Assembly (NCBI GenBank): GCA_035532735.1
Contig: DATKQM010000071.1
Location: 1-48,720 of the forward strand
Length of the DNA stretch: 48,720 bases
Direction of reading: 5' to 3'
Origin: Chersky-840 sp035532735
GTDB taxonomy: Bacteria > Actinomycetota > Acidimicrobiia > Acidimicrobiales > UBA8190
In this document: in pieces, positions 14,751 to 22,247 of the stretch
Layout: each line of letters starts with the position of its first letter
Numbering within the stretch: position 1 is the first letter of the stretch
Notes under the pieces: generated by a model
What the model was told of the DNA's origin: nothing
Databases searched by the model: none
Seen by the model: only the letters and a program-made list of their open reading frames with translations
Made by a program: the position numbers and the translations under genes

Positions 14751-14801
14751 GCACAGTGGGTCTCAGAGCACAGTGGGTCTCAGAGCACAGTGGGTCTCAG
14801 A
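14751..14801. repeat. Three 17-bp tandem repeats at the stop codon of the anti-sigma gene
   Basis: Three exact copies of a 17-bp unit at 14751-14767, 14768-14784 and 14785-14801. On the coding (minus) strand, in phase with the gene end, the unit reads TGAGACCCACTGTGCTC, so each copy begins with TGA and the first TGA is the actual stop codon. Confidence 0.95.
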
Positions 14802-15777
14802 AATATGTCGTGGCCAGAACCTTGCAGGTGCCACGGGCGGTGGCAACCACCGCGGAACGAGAAGCGTTGCCAGTTGCTGATGTGTTCGGCTCGGGTCCAA
14901 AGAGATAGACCAGTGCGGGAGTTCCTTTGAACGTGGCCGTGGCGAGAAGCCTCAGGGTGCGCGTCTCACCGGCGGCGTCCATAGCCGAGGAGAGGCACCG
15001 CTCGAACTGAGCCGGCGTCGTCCCCGACTCCCGGCCTGTCTTGCTCAACCCATTCACTGTCGTGGCCGTGGCGTTCGCGCTGGGCAGCTTCTCCTGATTC
15101 TCCTGTTTCTCAGGCGCCGCGGTTGAGTACTCGTCCTGCGCGACCATCATGATCAGAGACCGCAAACGGTTGATCGAGCTCAGTGCGCCGAGATCGGAGA
15201 CATGGGCGGTGACACTCTCAGTCGGACCGGCCGCGGCCGATCCCCGAACACCGTGATCTGCTCCCACTTGTTGGCGGTTCACCTGGCTGGTCCCTTCCGA
15301 AGCCCTGCTCTGTGAACTGCTGCTCTGACCGACAAGGGCCAGGGGTACTCCGACGGCTGCGGCCAGGACCAAGACAGCCGCCACCGCTCCGACCATTACC
15401 TCTGGACGACGCCGAGAGATCCGGGCCGGCGCCGGGCTTGCCAGCCGACTTGGGGCCGGGCTTGCCAGCCGACTTGTGAGAGGGCTCAGCGCAGCGGTCT
15501 CGCCGATCGCGGCACGATGACCATCGCCCACGGTGCCCAATACGGCTTCGATCGACGCCCCTCGAACTGCGGGATTCACCGGTTCAACCGAAGCCCGTAG
15601 CCGGGCCCGCACCGACCCGAGGGCTTCAAGACGTCGACGACAGGGATCACAGCCCGCGAGGTGATCACCCAAAGTCGCCGCGACAATGCCGTCGAGGTCA
15701 GCATCGACGACTCCGTCGAGATGCGACGACAACTCTTCGTCGGTCGGGTGCCCGTCGGTCAGGTGCCCGTCGGTCAT
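14797..15777 (-). CDS. Zinc-binding anti-sigma factor, membrane anchored
   Basis: About 326 residues from the ATG at 15777, which overlaps the sigma factor stop (ATGA). The N-terminal cytoplasmic domain holds the ZAS motif His39-x3-Cys43-x2-Cys46 ('DHLAGCDPC'), typical of RsrA/RskA-type anti-sigma factors that hold an ECF sigma factor inactive. One TM segment lies at about 127-149, followed by a ~175-residue extracytoplasmic domain of no recognised fold. Two short internal duplications are visible: 'TDGH' near the start and 'SRLASPAP' twice at about 102-117. Release would come from redox change or regulated proteolysis; which is unknown. Confidence 0.85.
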   Translation of the reverse strand: MTDGHLTDGHPTDEELSSHLDGVVDADLDGIVAATLGDHLAGCDPCRRRLEALGSVRARLRASVEPVNPAVRGASIEAVLGTVGDGHRAAIGETAALSPLTSRLASPAPSRLASPAPARISRRRPEVMVGAVAAVLVLAAAVGVPLALVGQSSSSQSRASEGTSQVNRQQVGADHGVRGSAAAGPTESVTAHVSDLGALSSINRLRSLIMMVAQDEYSTAAPEKQENQEKLPSANATATTVNGLSKTGRESGTTPAQFERCLSSAMDAAGETRTLRLLATATFKGTPALVYLFGPEPNTSATGNASRSAVVATARGTCKVLATTYF

Positions 15778-16454
15778 CGGATGAGGTCTTCTCCCCCAGG
15801 TTTTCGCGATTGTCGATTCGGCGGCGATTGTTCGGTGATGGAGTCTGGTCTTGTGACGTCCGACGGAGAGGAATGGTTCCCGGCGTTCTCTCCCTCGGTC
15901 TCTCCCGGTTGTCGAGGGCCCACGGTCGTATCGGTGTCGGTGTCCCACGTAGCCGCCAAGGCGGTTCGAGCGCGGGCAATGCGGGAGCGGACCGTCCCGA
16001 CCGGCACTCCCAGGATCTCCGCGATCTCGTCGTAGGGAAGGTCACAGACATCTCGAAGGACCACGGCGGTCCGGAACTCGACACCCAGCGATACCAGGGC
16101 CCTGTCGATGTCCGTGCGCGCGGCCACGATGTCGGCAGGGTCTCGACCACTGCCAACCTGAGACCCGACCATGCCCGCAACATGGGCGCCTGCGGCACCA
16201 GCACCACCGACACCGACACCGACACCGGCACCGGCACCGGCACCGGCACCTCCGACAGTTTCGGCGACGTCTGCCGCGAGTCCGGTCAGGGGCCGTCGGC
16301 GACGGCGACGGATCTCGTCGATACAGGTGTTGGTGGCGATGCGGTAGATCCAGGTGGCGAATGAGCTGCGGCCGTCGAAGCTGTGAAGTGCCTTGATGAC
16401 GGCGACCAACGCATCCTGGGTGGCGTCGAGAGCGTCGGACTCGTTGCCGAGCAT
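15774..16454 (-). CDS. ECF-type RNA polymerase sigma factor, 5' end disturbed
   Basis: The ATG at 16454 gives 226 residues, but it falls inside region 2. The same frame continues upstream with good sigma-70 region 2 sequence ('GDRQALETLVTAHYDRVHALCRR'), yet contains no ATG, GTG or TTG before a stop near 16640. An ATG at 16558 in the neighbouring frame would join it if one G were added to the G4 run at 16544-16547. Region 2 ('DATQDALVAVIKALHSFDGRSSFATWIYRIATN') and region 4 ('LPYDEIAEILGVPVGTVRSRIARART') are intact. A Gly/Ala/Val-rich linker, encoded by a 6-bp microsatellite, separates them. The partner anti-sigma gene overlaps by 4 bp. Confidence 0.8.
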   Translation of the reverse strand: MLGNESDALDATQDALVAVIKALHSFDGRSSFATWIYRIATNTCIDEIRRRRRRPLTGLAADVAETVGGAGAGAGAGVGVGVGGAGAAGAHVAGMVGSQVGSGRDPADIVAARTDIDRALVSLGVEFRTAVVLRDVCDLPYDEIAEILGVPVGTVRSRIARARTALAATWDTDTDTTVGPRQPGETEGENAGNHSSPSDVTRPDSITEQSPPNRQSRKPGGEDLIR

Positions 16455-16661
16455 CCGTCGACACAGCGCATGGACACGGTCATAGTGAGCGGTGACCAGA
16501 GTCTCGAGTGCCTGGCGGTCTCCACTCCGAGCGGCGTCGAGAACCCCGGTCTCGCCATCTCGAACCTGGCCGCGGTGGTCGTCGATGCGACAGAGGCTAA
16601 CCGCCGGCTCCCCCGACTTCCCGACGTCTCGGCGACGTTACGGACGAACCCAGCCCGAAAT

Positions 16662-18233
16662 TCAGACGCAGGTGATGCGGTGGATGTCGAGAATGCCGTC
16701 CGCCGCCTGGAGGGTGGCGAAAACCTCGTCGGGGATGGCGCGGTCGGTGGAAAGGACCATGAGGGCGGTGCCCTCCTCGGTGCGGGACTGGTCGACGTTC
16801 ATCGAAGAGATGGAGACGCCGGCCTCCCCCAAAGCGACACCCACCACTCCGATCATCCCGGGACGATCGTCGTTGCGGACGATGAGCATGTACTCGGCGG
16901 GAGGGACCTCGACGGCGTGGTCGTCGACAAGGACGATGCGGGACTCGGATCGAGTTCCCGTCAGGGTGCCGGCCATGGAGTGGTCGGGCGAGCGGAGGGT
17001 GATCAGGTTCACGTAGTCGCGGGCCGTGGCGGTCGAGACCTCGCGGACCTCGAGGCCGCGTTCCGCGGCCAGTTGGGGTGCGTTCACGTAAGAGACCGGC
17101 TCCTCGGTGCCGGCGGAGAAGATGCCCTTGAGGACCGCCAGGGTGAGGATCGAAGTGTTGGAACCGGCCAGCCCGCCCTGGTACTCCACCTCGAGACGTT
17201 CGGGGAGCCCGTCATTGAGACAAGCGAAGAAGCGGCCGAGCTGCTCGGCGAGGCGGAGATAGGGGCGGACGGTCTCTGAGACCTCAGAGGCGGCGACGTT
17301 CACGGCGAAGGGAACGAAGTCACCGGCGAGGGCCAGGTTGACCTGCTCGGCGATGGTCACGCCCGCCTTGTCCTGGGCTTCGGCCGTGGAGGCGCCGAGA
17401 TGGGGGGTCACCACGACCGTCGAGAAGGCGAAGATCGGCGAGTCGGTGCAGGGCTCGGTGGCAAAGACGTCGAAGGCTGCACCCCCGACCCAGCCCGAAG
17501 CGAGGGCGTCGGCCAGGGCCTGCTCGTCGACGATCCCACCGCGCGCCGCGTTGACGATACGGATGCCGGGCTTGGCTTTGGCGAGAAGCTCGGCCCCGAT
17601 CAGGCCCGCCGTCTCCGAGGTCTTCGGGAGATGGATGGTGAGGAAGTCGGACTCAGCGACGAGCTCGTCGAGAGAAAGCATCTCGACGCCCATGTGGCGG
17701 GCCCGGTCGGGAGAGACGTAGGGGTCGTACGCGCAGAGGCGCATCCCGAAGGCGAGGGCCCGCTGGGCCACGAGCGCGCCGATCCGACCGAGGCCGACGA
17801 CACCGAGGGTCTTGCCGTGGAGCTCGACACCCTCCCACTTGGACCGTTCCCACTTCCCCGCCATGAGCGCGGCATGCGCCTGAGGGACGTTACGGGCCTG
17901 GGCCAGGAGGAGGGCCATGGCGTGCTCGGCCGCGGAGAGGACGTTTGACTCAGGGGCGTTGACCACCATGACGCCACGCCGGGTCGCCGCGTCGACGTCA
18001 ACGTTGTCGAGCCCGATCCCGGCCCGTCCTACCACCACGAGGTCAGTGCCCGCCCCTAGGACCTCGGCGGTGACCTGGGTCGCGGAGCGGACGATCAGGG
18101 CGTGGGCGCCCGCGATGGCCCCGAGCAACGCCTCGGGGTCGAGATCCAACTGGACGTCGGCCTGATGCCCGGCGTCGGCCAGAGTCTTGAGCCCTCGCTC
18201 AGCAAGCTTCTCCGTGATGAGTACCCGTGCCAT
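16662..18233 (-). CDS. serA: D-3-phosphoglycerate dehydrogenase
   Basis: 523 residues from the ATG at 18233 ('MARVLITEKLAERG'); a longer frame upstream is not family-like and overlaps the preceding gene. It is the long actinobacterial SerA type: substrate-binding and NAD domains with 'GLDNVDVDAATRRGVMVVN', 'LGVVGLGRIGALVA' (nucleotide-binding GxGxxG) and the catalytic 'VVTPHLGAST', then the intervening ASB domain and a C-terminal ACT domain (last ~75 residues, 'RPGMIGVVGVALGEAGVSISSM'). It oxidises 3-phosphoglycerate at the first step of serine synthesis. Serine feedback through ACT is known for the family. It lies 49 bp downstream of the aminotransferase gene. Confidence 0.95.
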   Translation of the reverse strand: MARVLITEKLAERGLKTLADAGHQADVQLDLDPEALLGAIAGAHALIVRSATQVTAEVLGAGTDLVVVGRAGIGLDNVDVDAATRRGVMVVNAPESNVLSAAEHAMALLLAQARNVPQAHAALMAGKWERSKWEGVELHGKTLGVVGLGRIGALVAQRALAFGMRLCAYDPYVSPDRARHMGVEMLSLDELVAESDFLTIHLPKTSETAGLIGAELLAKAKPGIRIVNAARGGIVDEQALADALASGWVGGAAFDVFATEPCTDSPIFAFSTVVVTPHLGASTAEAQDKAGVTIAEQVNLALAGDFVPFAVNVAASEVSETVRPYLRLAEQLGRFFACLNDGLPERLEVEYQGGLAGSNTSILTLAVLKGIFSAGTEEPVSYVNAPQLAAERGLEVREVSTATARDYVNLITLRSPDHSMAGTLTGTRSESRIVLVDDHAVEVPPAEYMLIVRNDDRPGMIGVVGVALGEAGVSISSMNVDQSRTEEGTALMVLSTDRAIPDEVFATLQAADGILDIHRITCV

Positions 18234-18282
18234 ATGGCTCGTCGTCCTTACTCGTTTGCTCGACTCGTTGCTCGTCGGGTGC

Positions 18283-19527
18283 TTACTCGGCGGTGGCGAA
18301 AAGCTTGGAGAGGCGGGTGACACCTTCGACGACGGCGTCGTCACCGAGCGCGTACGAGAGTCGGAGGTATCCCTCGGCACCGAAGGCTTCGCCCGGGACC
18401 ACCGCCACTTGGGCTTCCTCGATGGCGACGGTGGCCAGGTCGGCCGATGACGAGACGAGACGGCCCGCCAGGCGGCGGCCGAGGAGGCTGCGGACCGAGG
18501 GGAACGCGTAGAAGGCGCCCTCGGGCTCGACGCAGGTCACGCCGGGACAGTCGTTGAGCATGGTGTGGATCGTGACGCGGCGACGGTCGAAGGCCGCTCG
18601 CATCTCCCCCACCGCCACGAGGTCGCCGGTCAGCGCGGCCAACGCAGCGCGCTGGGAGACGTTGGAGACGTTCGAGGTGGCGTGGGACTGGAGGTTCGAG
18701 GCAGCTGCCACCACGTCGGAGGGGCCGATCATCCAGCCCACACGCCACCCGGTCATGGCGTAGGTCTTGGCCACGCCGTTGATCACGATGGACCGGTCGG
18801 CGAGCTCGGGCACGGCCACCGGCATGGAAACGAAGGTGCGACCGCCGTAGACAAGATGTTCGTAGATCTCGTCGGTGACGACCCAGAGCCCCCGATCGGC
18901 TGCCCAGGACCCGATGGCGAGGACTTCTTCGGGTGTGGAGACCGCCCCGGTGGGGTTGTTGGGCGAGACGAAGAGTAGAACCTTGGTGGCCGGGGTCAGG
19001 GCTGCCTCGAGGGCGTCCACGGTGAGGTGGAACCCGGTGGACTCGTCGGTCGGCACCGCCACCGGGACGCCGCCGGCCAGGGCGATGACCTCGGGATAGG
19101 TGGTCCAGTAGGGAGCCGGCACGAGCACCTCGTCACCGGGGTCGAGGAGTGTGGCGAAGGCCTCGTAGACGGCTTGTTTGGCGCCGTTGGTGACGAGGAC
19201 CTGGGACGGGGCGACGTCGAGACCCGAGTCGCGGGCCGTCTTGGCCGCGATGGCCTCGCGGAGGGGGGCGATACCGGCGGTAGGGGTGTAGTGGTGGTTG
19301 ACGGGGTCGTGACAGGCGGCGACGGCCGCCTCGACGATGTGGTCGGGGGTGGGGAAGTCAGGCTCCCCCGCACCGAACCCCACGACGTCGGCCCCGGCCG
19401 CGATCAGTGCCTTCGCCTTGGCGTCGACGGCGAGGGTGGCCGACGGAGAGACGGCCGCGACCCGGGCGGAGATGCGGGCCCGGGTGGACGACGACGAGCC
19501 GACCGCAGGGGAGCCGGCGGGGGACAT
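18283..19527 (-). CDS. Class I/II aspartate-type aminotransferase
   Basis: About 414 residues from the ATG at 19527; an ATG at 19554 would add nine. The family proper begins at 'ISARVAAVSPSATLAVDAKAKAL'. Fold-type I PLP signatures are 'FGAGEPDFPTPDHI', 'VTNGAKQAVYEAF', 'SPNNPTGAV', the cofactor Asp/Tyr in 'VVTDEIYEHLVY', and the PLP lysine in 'VAKTYAMTGWRVGW'. It most likely moves the amino group between aspartate and 2-oxoglutarate; such subgroup I-gamma enzymes can also act on prephenate, which sequence alone cannot exclude. It is divergent from serC with start codons within ~35 bp, and probably co-transcribed with serA. Confidence 0.88.
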   Translation of the reverse strand: MSPAGSPAVGSSSSTRARISARVAAVSPSATLAVDAKAKALIAAGADVVGFGAGEPDFPTPDHIVEAAVAACHDPVNHHYTPTAGIAPLREAIAAKTARDSGLDVAPSQVLVTNGAKQAVYEAFATLLDPGDEVLVPAPYWTTYPEVIALAGGVPVAVPTDESTGFHLTVDALEAALTPATKVLLFVSPNNPTGAVSTPEEVLAIGSWAADRGLWVVTDEIYEHLVYGGRTFVSMPVAVPELADRSIVINGVAKTYAMTGWRVGWMIGPSDVVAAASNLQSHATSNVSNVSQRAALAALTGDLVAVGEMRAAFDRRRVTIHTMLNDCPGVTCVEPEGAFYAFPSVRSLLGRRLAGRLVSSSADLATVAIEEAQVAVVPGEAFGAEGYLRLSYALGDDAVVEGVTRLSKLFATAE

Positions 19528-19561
19528 GGCGGCGGTTTCTCGGGGGGACGCCATGGCTGCC

Positions 19562-20728
19562 ATGCTTGCACACGTGACGAAGAGCTCTGCCAAGGTCGAC
19601 ATCCGGATCCCCGACGGTTTGAAGCCGTCCGACGGGCGGTTCGGGAGCGGTCCCTCCAAGGTGCGGTCCGAGCAGGTCGCGGCGTTGGTGGCGACGGGGA
19701 CGGGGTACCTCGGGACGAGCCACCGTCAGGGAACGGTGAGGTCGGTGGTGGGCCGGCTCCGGAGCGGGTTGGCGGAGCTCTTCTCGCTCCCCGACGGCTA
19801 CGAGGTCGTCCTCGGCAACGGCGGGACCACGTGCTTCTGGGACATCGCCACCTTCTGCCTCATCGAGCGCCGGAGCCAGCACCTCTCGTTCGGCGAGTTC
19901 TCCTCCAAGTTCGCGGCCGCGGCCAAGGCGGCCGCCCATCTCGAGGACCCCCAGGTCATCGAGTCACCGCCGGGGACCCATCCCGAGGCTGTCGGTGTCG
20001 ACGACGTCGACCTCTACGCGCTCACCCACAACGAGACCTCGACGGGTGTGGCCATGGAGATCCGCCGTCCGGTCGGCCCAGCCGACCCGGGCCGGACGGG
20101 GCAGATCGTGGCTGTCGACGGGACCTCGGCGGCGGGAGGGCTCCGGGTCGATCCGAGTCAGTTCGATGCCTATTACTTCGCTCCCCAGAAGTGCTTCGCC
20201 TCCGACGGCGGGCTCTGGGTGGCATTGCTGTCTCCGGCCGGCCTCGACCGGGTGGCCGGGCTGGCGGAGACGAAGCGGTGGGTCCCGGCCTTCCTCGACC
20301 TCGGCATCGCCATCGACAATTCCACCAAGGACCAGACCTACAACACGCCGGCGCTCGCCACCCTCTTGCTCTTCGCCGAGCAGGTCGAGTGGATGGTCGC
20401 CGGCGGGGGCCTCGACTTCTCCGCGGGCCGGTGCGACCGTTCCGCCGAGATCCTCTACACCTGGGCCGAGCAGTCCGACTTCGCCATGCCCTTCGTGGGA
20501 AAGCCCTCGGAGCGGAGCCACGTGGTGGGCACCGTGGACTTCGTCGACGGTGTCGACGCGGCTGCGGTCGCCAAGGTGCTGCGGGCCAACGGCATCGTCG
20601 ACACCGAGCCCTACCGGAAGCTCGGCCGGAACCAACTCCGGATCGCCATGTTCCCGGCCATCGATCCCGAAGACGTCGCCGCGCTGTGCGCGTGCATCAA
20701 CCACGTGGTGGGGGCCCTCGCTTCGTAG
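19562..20728 (+). CDS. serC: Phosphoserine aminotransferase, mycobacterial type
   Basis: About 388 residues from the ATG at 19562 (ATG 19553 and GTG 19574 are alternatives). The sequence matches the actinobacterial SerC subgroup: 'DGRFGSGPSKVR', 'LGTSHRQGTVRSVVG', 'LGNGGTTCFWD', and the PLP lysine in 'YYFAPQKCFASDGG'. It converts 3-phosphohydroxypyruvate and glutamate to phosphoserine, directly after SerA. It also can serve pyridoxal phosphate synthesis in some bacteria. It is transcribed away from the aminotransferase-serA unit, so the two serine genes share one divergent control region. It is convergent with tldE, 55 bp away. Confidence 0.93.
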   Translation: MLAHVTKSSAKVDIRIPDGLKPSDGRFGSGPSKVRSEQVAALVATGTGYLGTSHRQGTVRSVVGRLRSGLAELFSLPDGYEVVLGNGGTTCFWDIATFCLIERRSQHLSFGEFSSKFAAAAKAAAHLEDPQVIESPPGTHPEAVGVDDVDLYALTHNETSTGVAMEIRRPVGPADPGRTGQIVAVDGTSAAGGLRVDPSQFDAYYFAPQKCFASDGGLWVALLSPAGLDRVAGLAETKRWVPAFLDLGIAIDNSTKDQTYNTPALATLLLFAEQVEWMVAGGGLDFSAGRCDRSAEILYTWAEQSDFAMPFVGKPSERSHVVGTVDFVDGVDAAAVAKVLRANGIVDTEPYRKLGRNQLRIAMFPAIDPEDVAALCACINHVVGALAS

Positions 20729-20783
20729 CTCTCGGGCGCCGATGGGACTTGCACACCGGGTTGGCTTGGAGGAGGCGGTTGGG

Positions 20784-22247
20784 TCAGGTGGCCGGGCTCA
20801 CCGAGCTCATGTTGAAGTCCGCCACCCGGAGGGGGGGCATGGCGGTGCGGTTCATCCATTCGCCCCACTCCCTGGAAAGTGCCCGGGTCGCGGAGCCCGC
20901 TTCGGTGGTGCGGGCGAGGACGTCGATGGGGCTCTCGTTGAAGCGGAAGTTGTTCACGGCCCCGACGACCTCGCCGTGCTCGATGAGATAGACGCCGTCG
21001 CGGGTGAGCCCGGTGAGCAACATCGTCACGGGGTCGACCTCGCGGATGTACCAGAGACAGGTGAGGAGTAGCCCCCGTTCGGTGGAGGCGATCATGTCGT
21101 CGAGCGACGAGGTCGCACCGGGGAGCGACAAGATGAGGTTCCCGACCGGCGGCGAGGGCTCGACACCGGAGCGGGCCGCGCCGGCACGGTGGTATTGGAG
21201 CCGGCGCAACCGTCCCCCTTGCATCCAGGCCGTGGGGCCGACGGCGAGGCCGTTGTCGAAGACCGAGACGTCGGTCCCCGAGGCGGTCGTGACGAGGAAG
21301 GGCGAGGACTCGAGGCCAGGTTCCCCCGGGTCGCCGCGGAGCTCGAAGGGTAAGGGGCACAGGATGTCGCCGACCTTGGTGCCCCCCCCTGGAGACGAGA
21401 AAGGACTGCGGCCCTCCTCGGCGTCCCGGCCCGACATGGACTGGGACATGGCCACCATGAGATCGGCGGTGGCGTCGGGGGGGAGGAGGACCTCGTAACG
21501 ACCGGGGGGGAGCTCGATGGTGCCCCGTGCCCAGGCCAACCGCTGATCGAGGCGGGCCTCGAAACCGGCGACGTCGATGTCGTCGAAACTCGAGGTGCCC
21601 GCGCCCGACCAGACTGACCGGGTCCCGTCCGCGCTACGGGCCACGAGCTCCATGGTGCCTGCGGGCTGGACGTGACGGAGCCGGACGCCGGTGGAGGTCC
21701 CGAGATAGACGGTCTCCACGCCGTGGGTGGCGAACCCCGCCAACCGGTTCCCCGCCGAGCGGGCCCGGCCGAAGGCGTCACCGAGTCCTGTGATCACCCC
21801 ACCCAGTGCGGCCGGCGACGTCGGGACCGGAGGCTCGTCGAAAGCGCCCGCCGCGCCCGCCGAGCCCAGTGCCCCCACCGAGCCCACCGAGCCGTCGGGG
21901 TCGATCAGCGGTGCGGCGTCGTCGGCGGGGGGAGCGGCGGCGGCCTCGGCCTCCGATGCCCGGACCAGATCGGTGACCTCGACCTCGCCGCTGGCAGAGG
22001 CGATGCCCACGGCCAACCGGGCGAAACCCGCAGACCCGTCAGAGCCCGCAGCCCGGAAGCTCACCACCGCGACCCGGCGGTCGCGACGGACGCCGTTGGT
22101 CGTCGTGGTGTTGTTGGCGAACCGGACCTCGGCTTGGCTCACCTCTTCCACGATGACAACACAGCCCTCGGCGACACTCGCGGCCAGGGCCCGCTCGACG
22201 ACCTCTTGGGGAGAGGTGAGATGCCGTTCACCGGAACCGGAGGTCAC
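20784..22247 (-). CDS. pmbA: TldE/PmbA-family protease subunit
   Basis: A 487-residue member of the TldD/PmbA (U62) family. It lacks the HExxxH metal motif of TldD, as expected for the TldE partner. N-terminal 'EVVERALAASVAEGCVVIVEEV' and the C-terminal 'REVDPVTMLLTGLTRDGVYLIEHGEV' followed by 'VNNFRFNESPIDVL' match the family. A ~50-residue Ala/Pro/Ser-rich insertion is visible around 120-145. TldD and TldE form a heterodimer that degrades unfolded peptides and in some bacteria trims ribosomal peptide leaders. The ATG overlaps the tldD stop by 4 nt. It is the last gene of the ilvB transcription unit. Confidence 0.9.
   Translation of the reverse strand: MTSGSGERHLTSPQEVVERALAASVAEGCVVIVEEVSQAEVRFANNTTTTNGVRRDRRVAVVSFRAAGSDGSAGFARLAVGIASASGEVEVTDLVRASEAEAAAAPPADDAAPLIDPDGSVGSVGALGSAGAAGAFDEPPVPTSPAALGGVITGLGDAFGRARSAGNRLAGFATHGVETVYLGTSTGVRLRHVQPAGTMELVARSADGTRSVWSGAGTSSFDDIDVAGFEARLDQRLAWARGTIELPPGRYEVLLPPDATADLMVAMSQSMSGRDAEEGRSPFSSPGGGTKVGDILCPLPFELRGDPGEPGLESSPFLVTTASGTDVSVFDNGLAVGPTAWMQGGRLRRLQYHRAGAARSGVEPSPPVGNLILSLPGATSSLDDMIASTERGLLLTCLWYIREVDPVTMLLTGLTRDGVYLIEHGEVVGAVNNFRFNESPIDVLARTTEAGSATRALSREWGEWMNRTAMPPLRVADFNMSSVSPAT

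Noticed and set aside
15778..15948. Upstream extension of the anti-sigma frame
   Set aside because: It lies in the sigma gene in a different frame. The ATGA overlap at 15777 fits the usual sigma/anti-sigma coupling.
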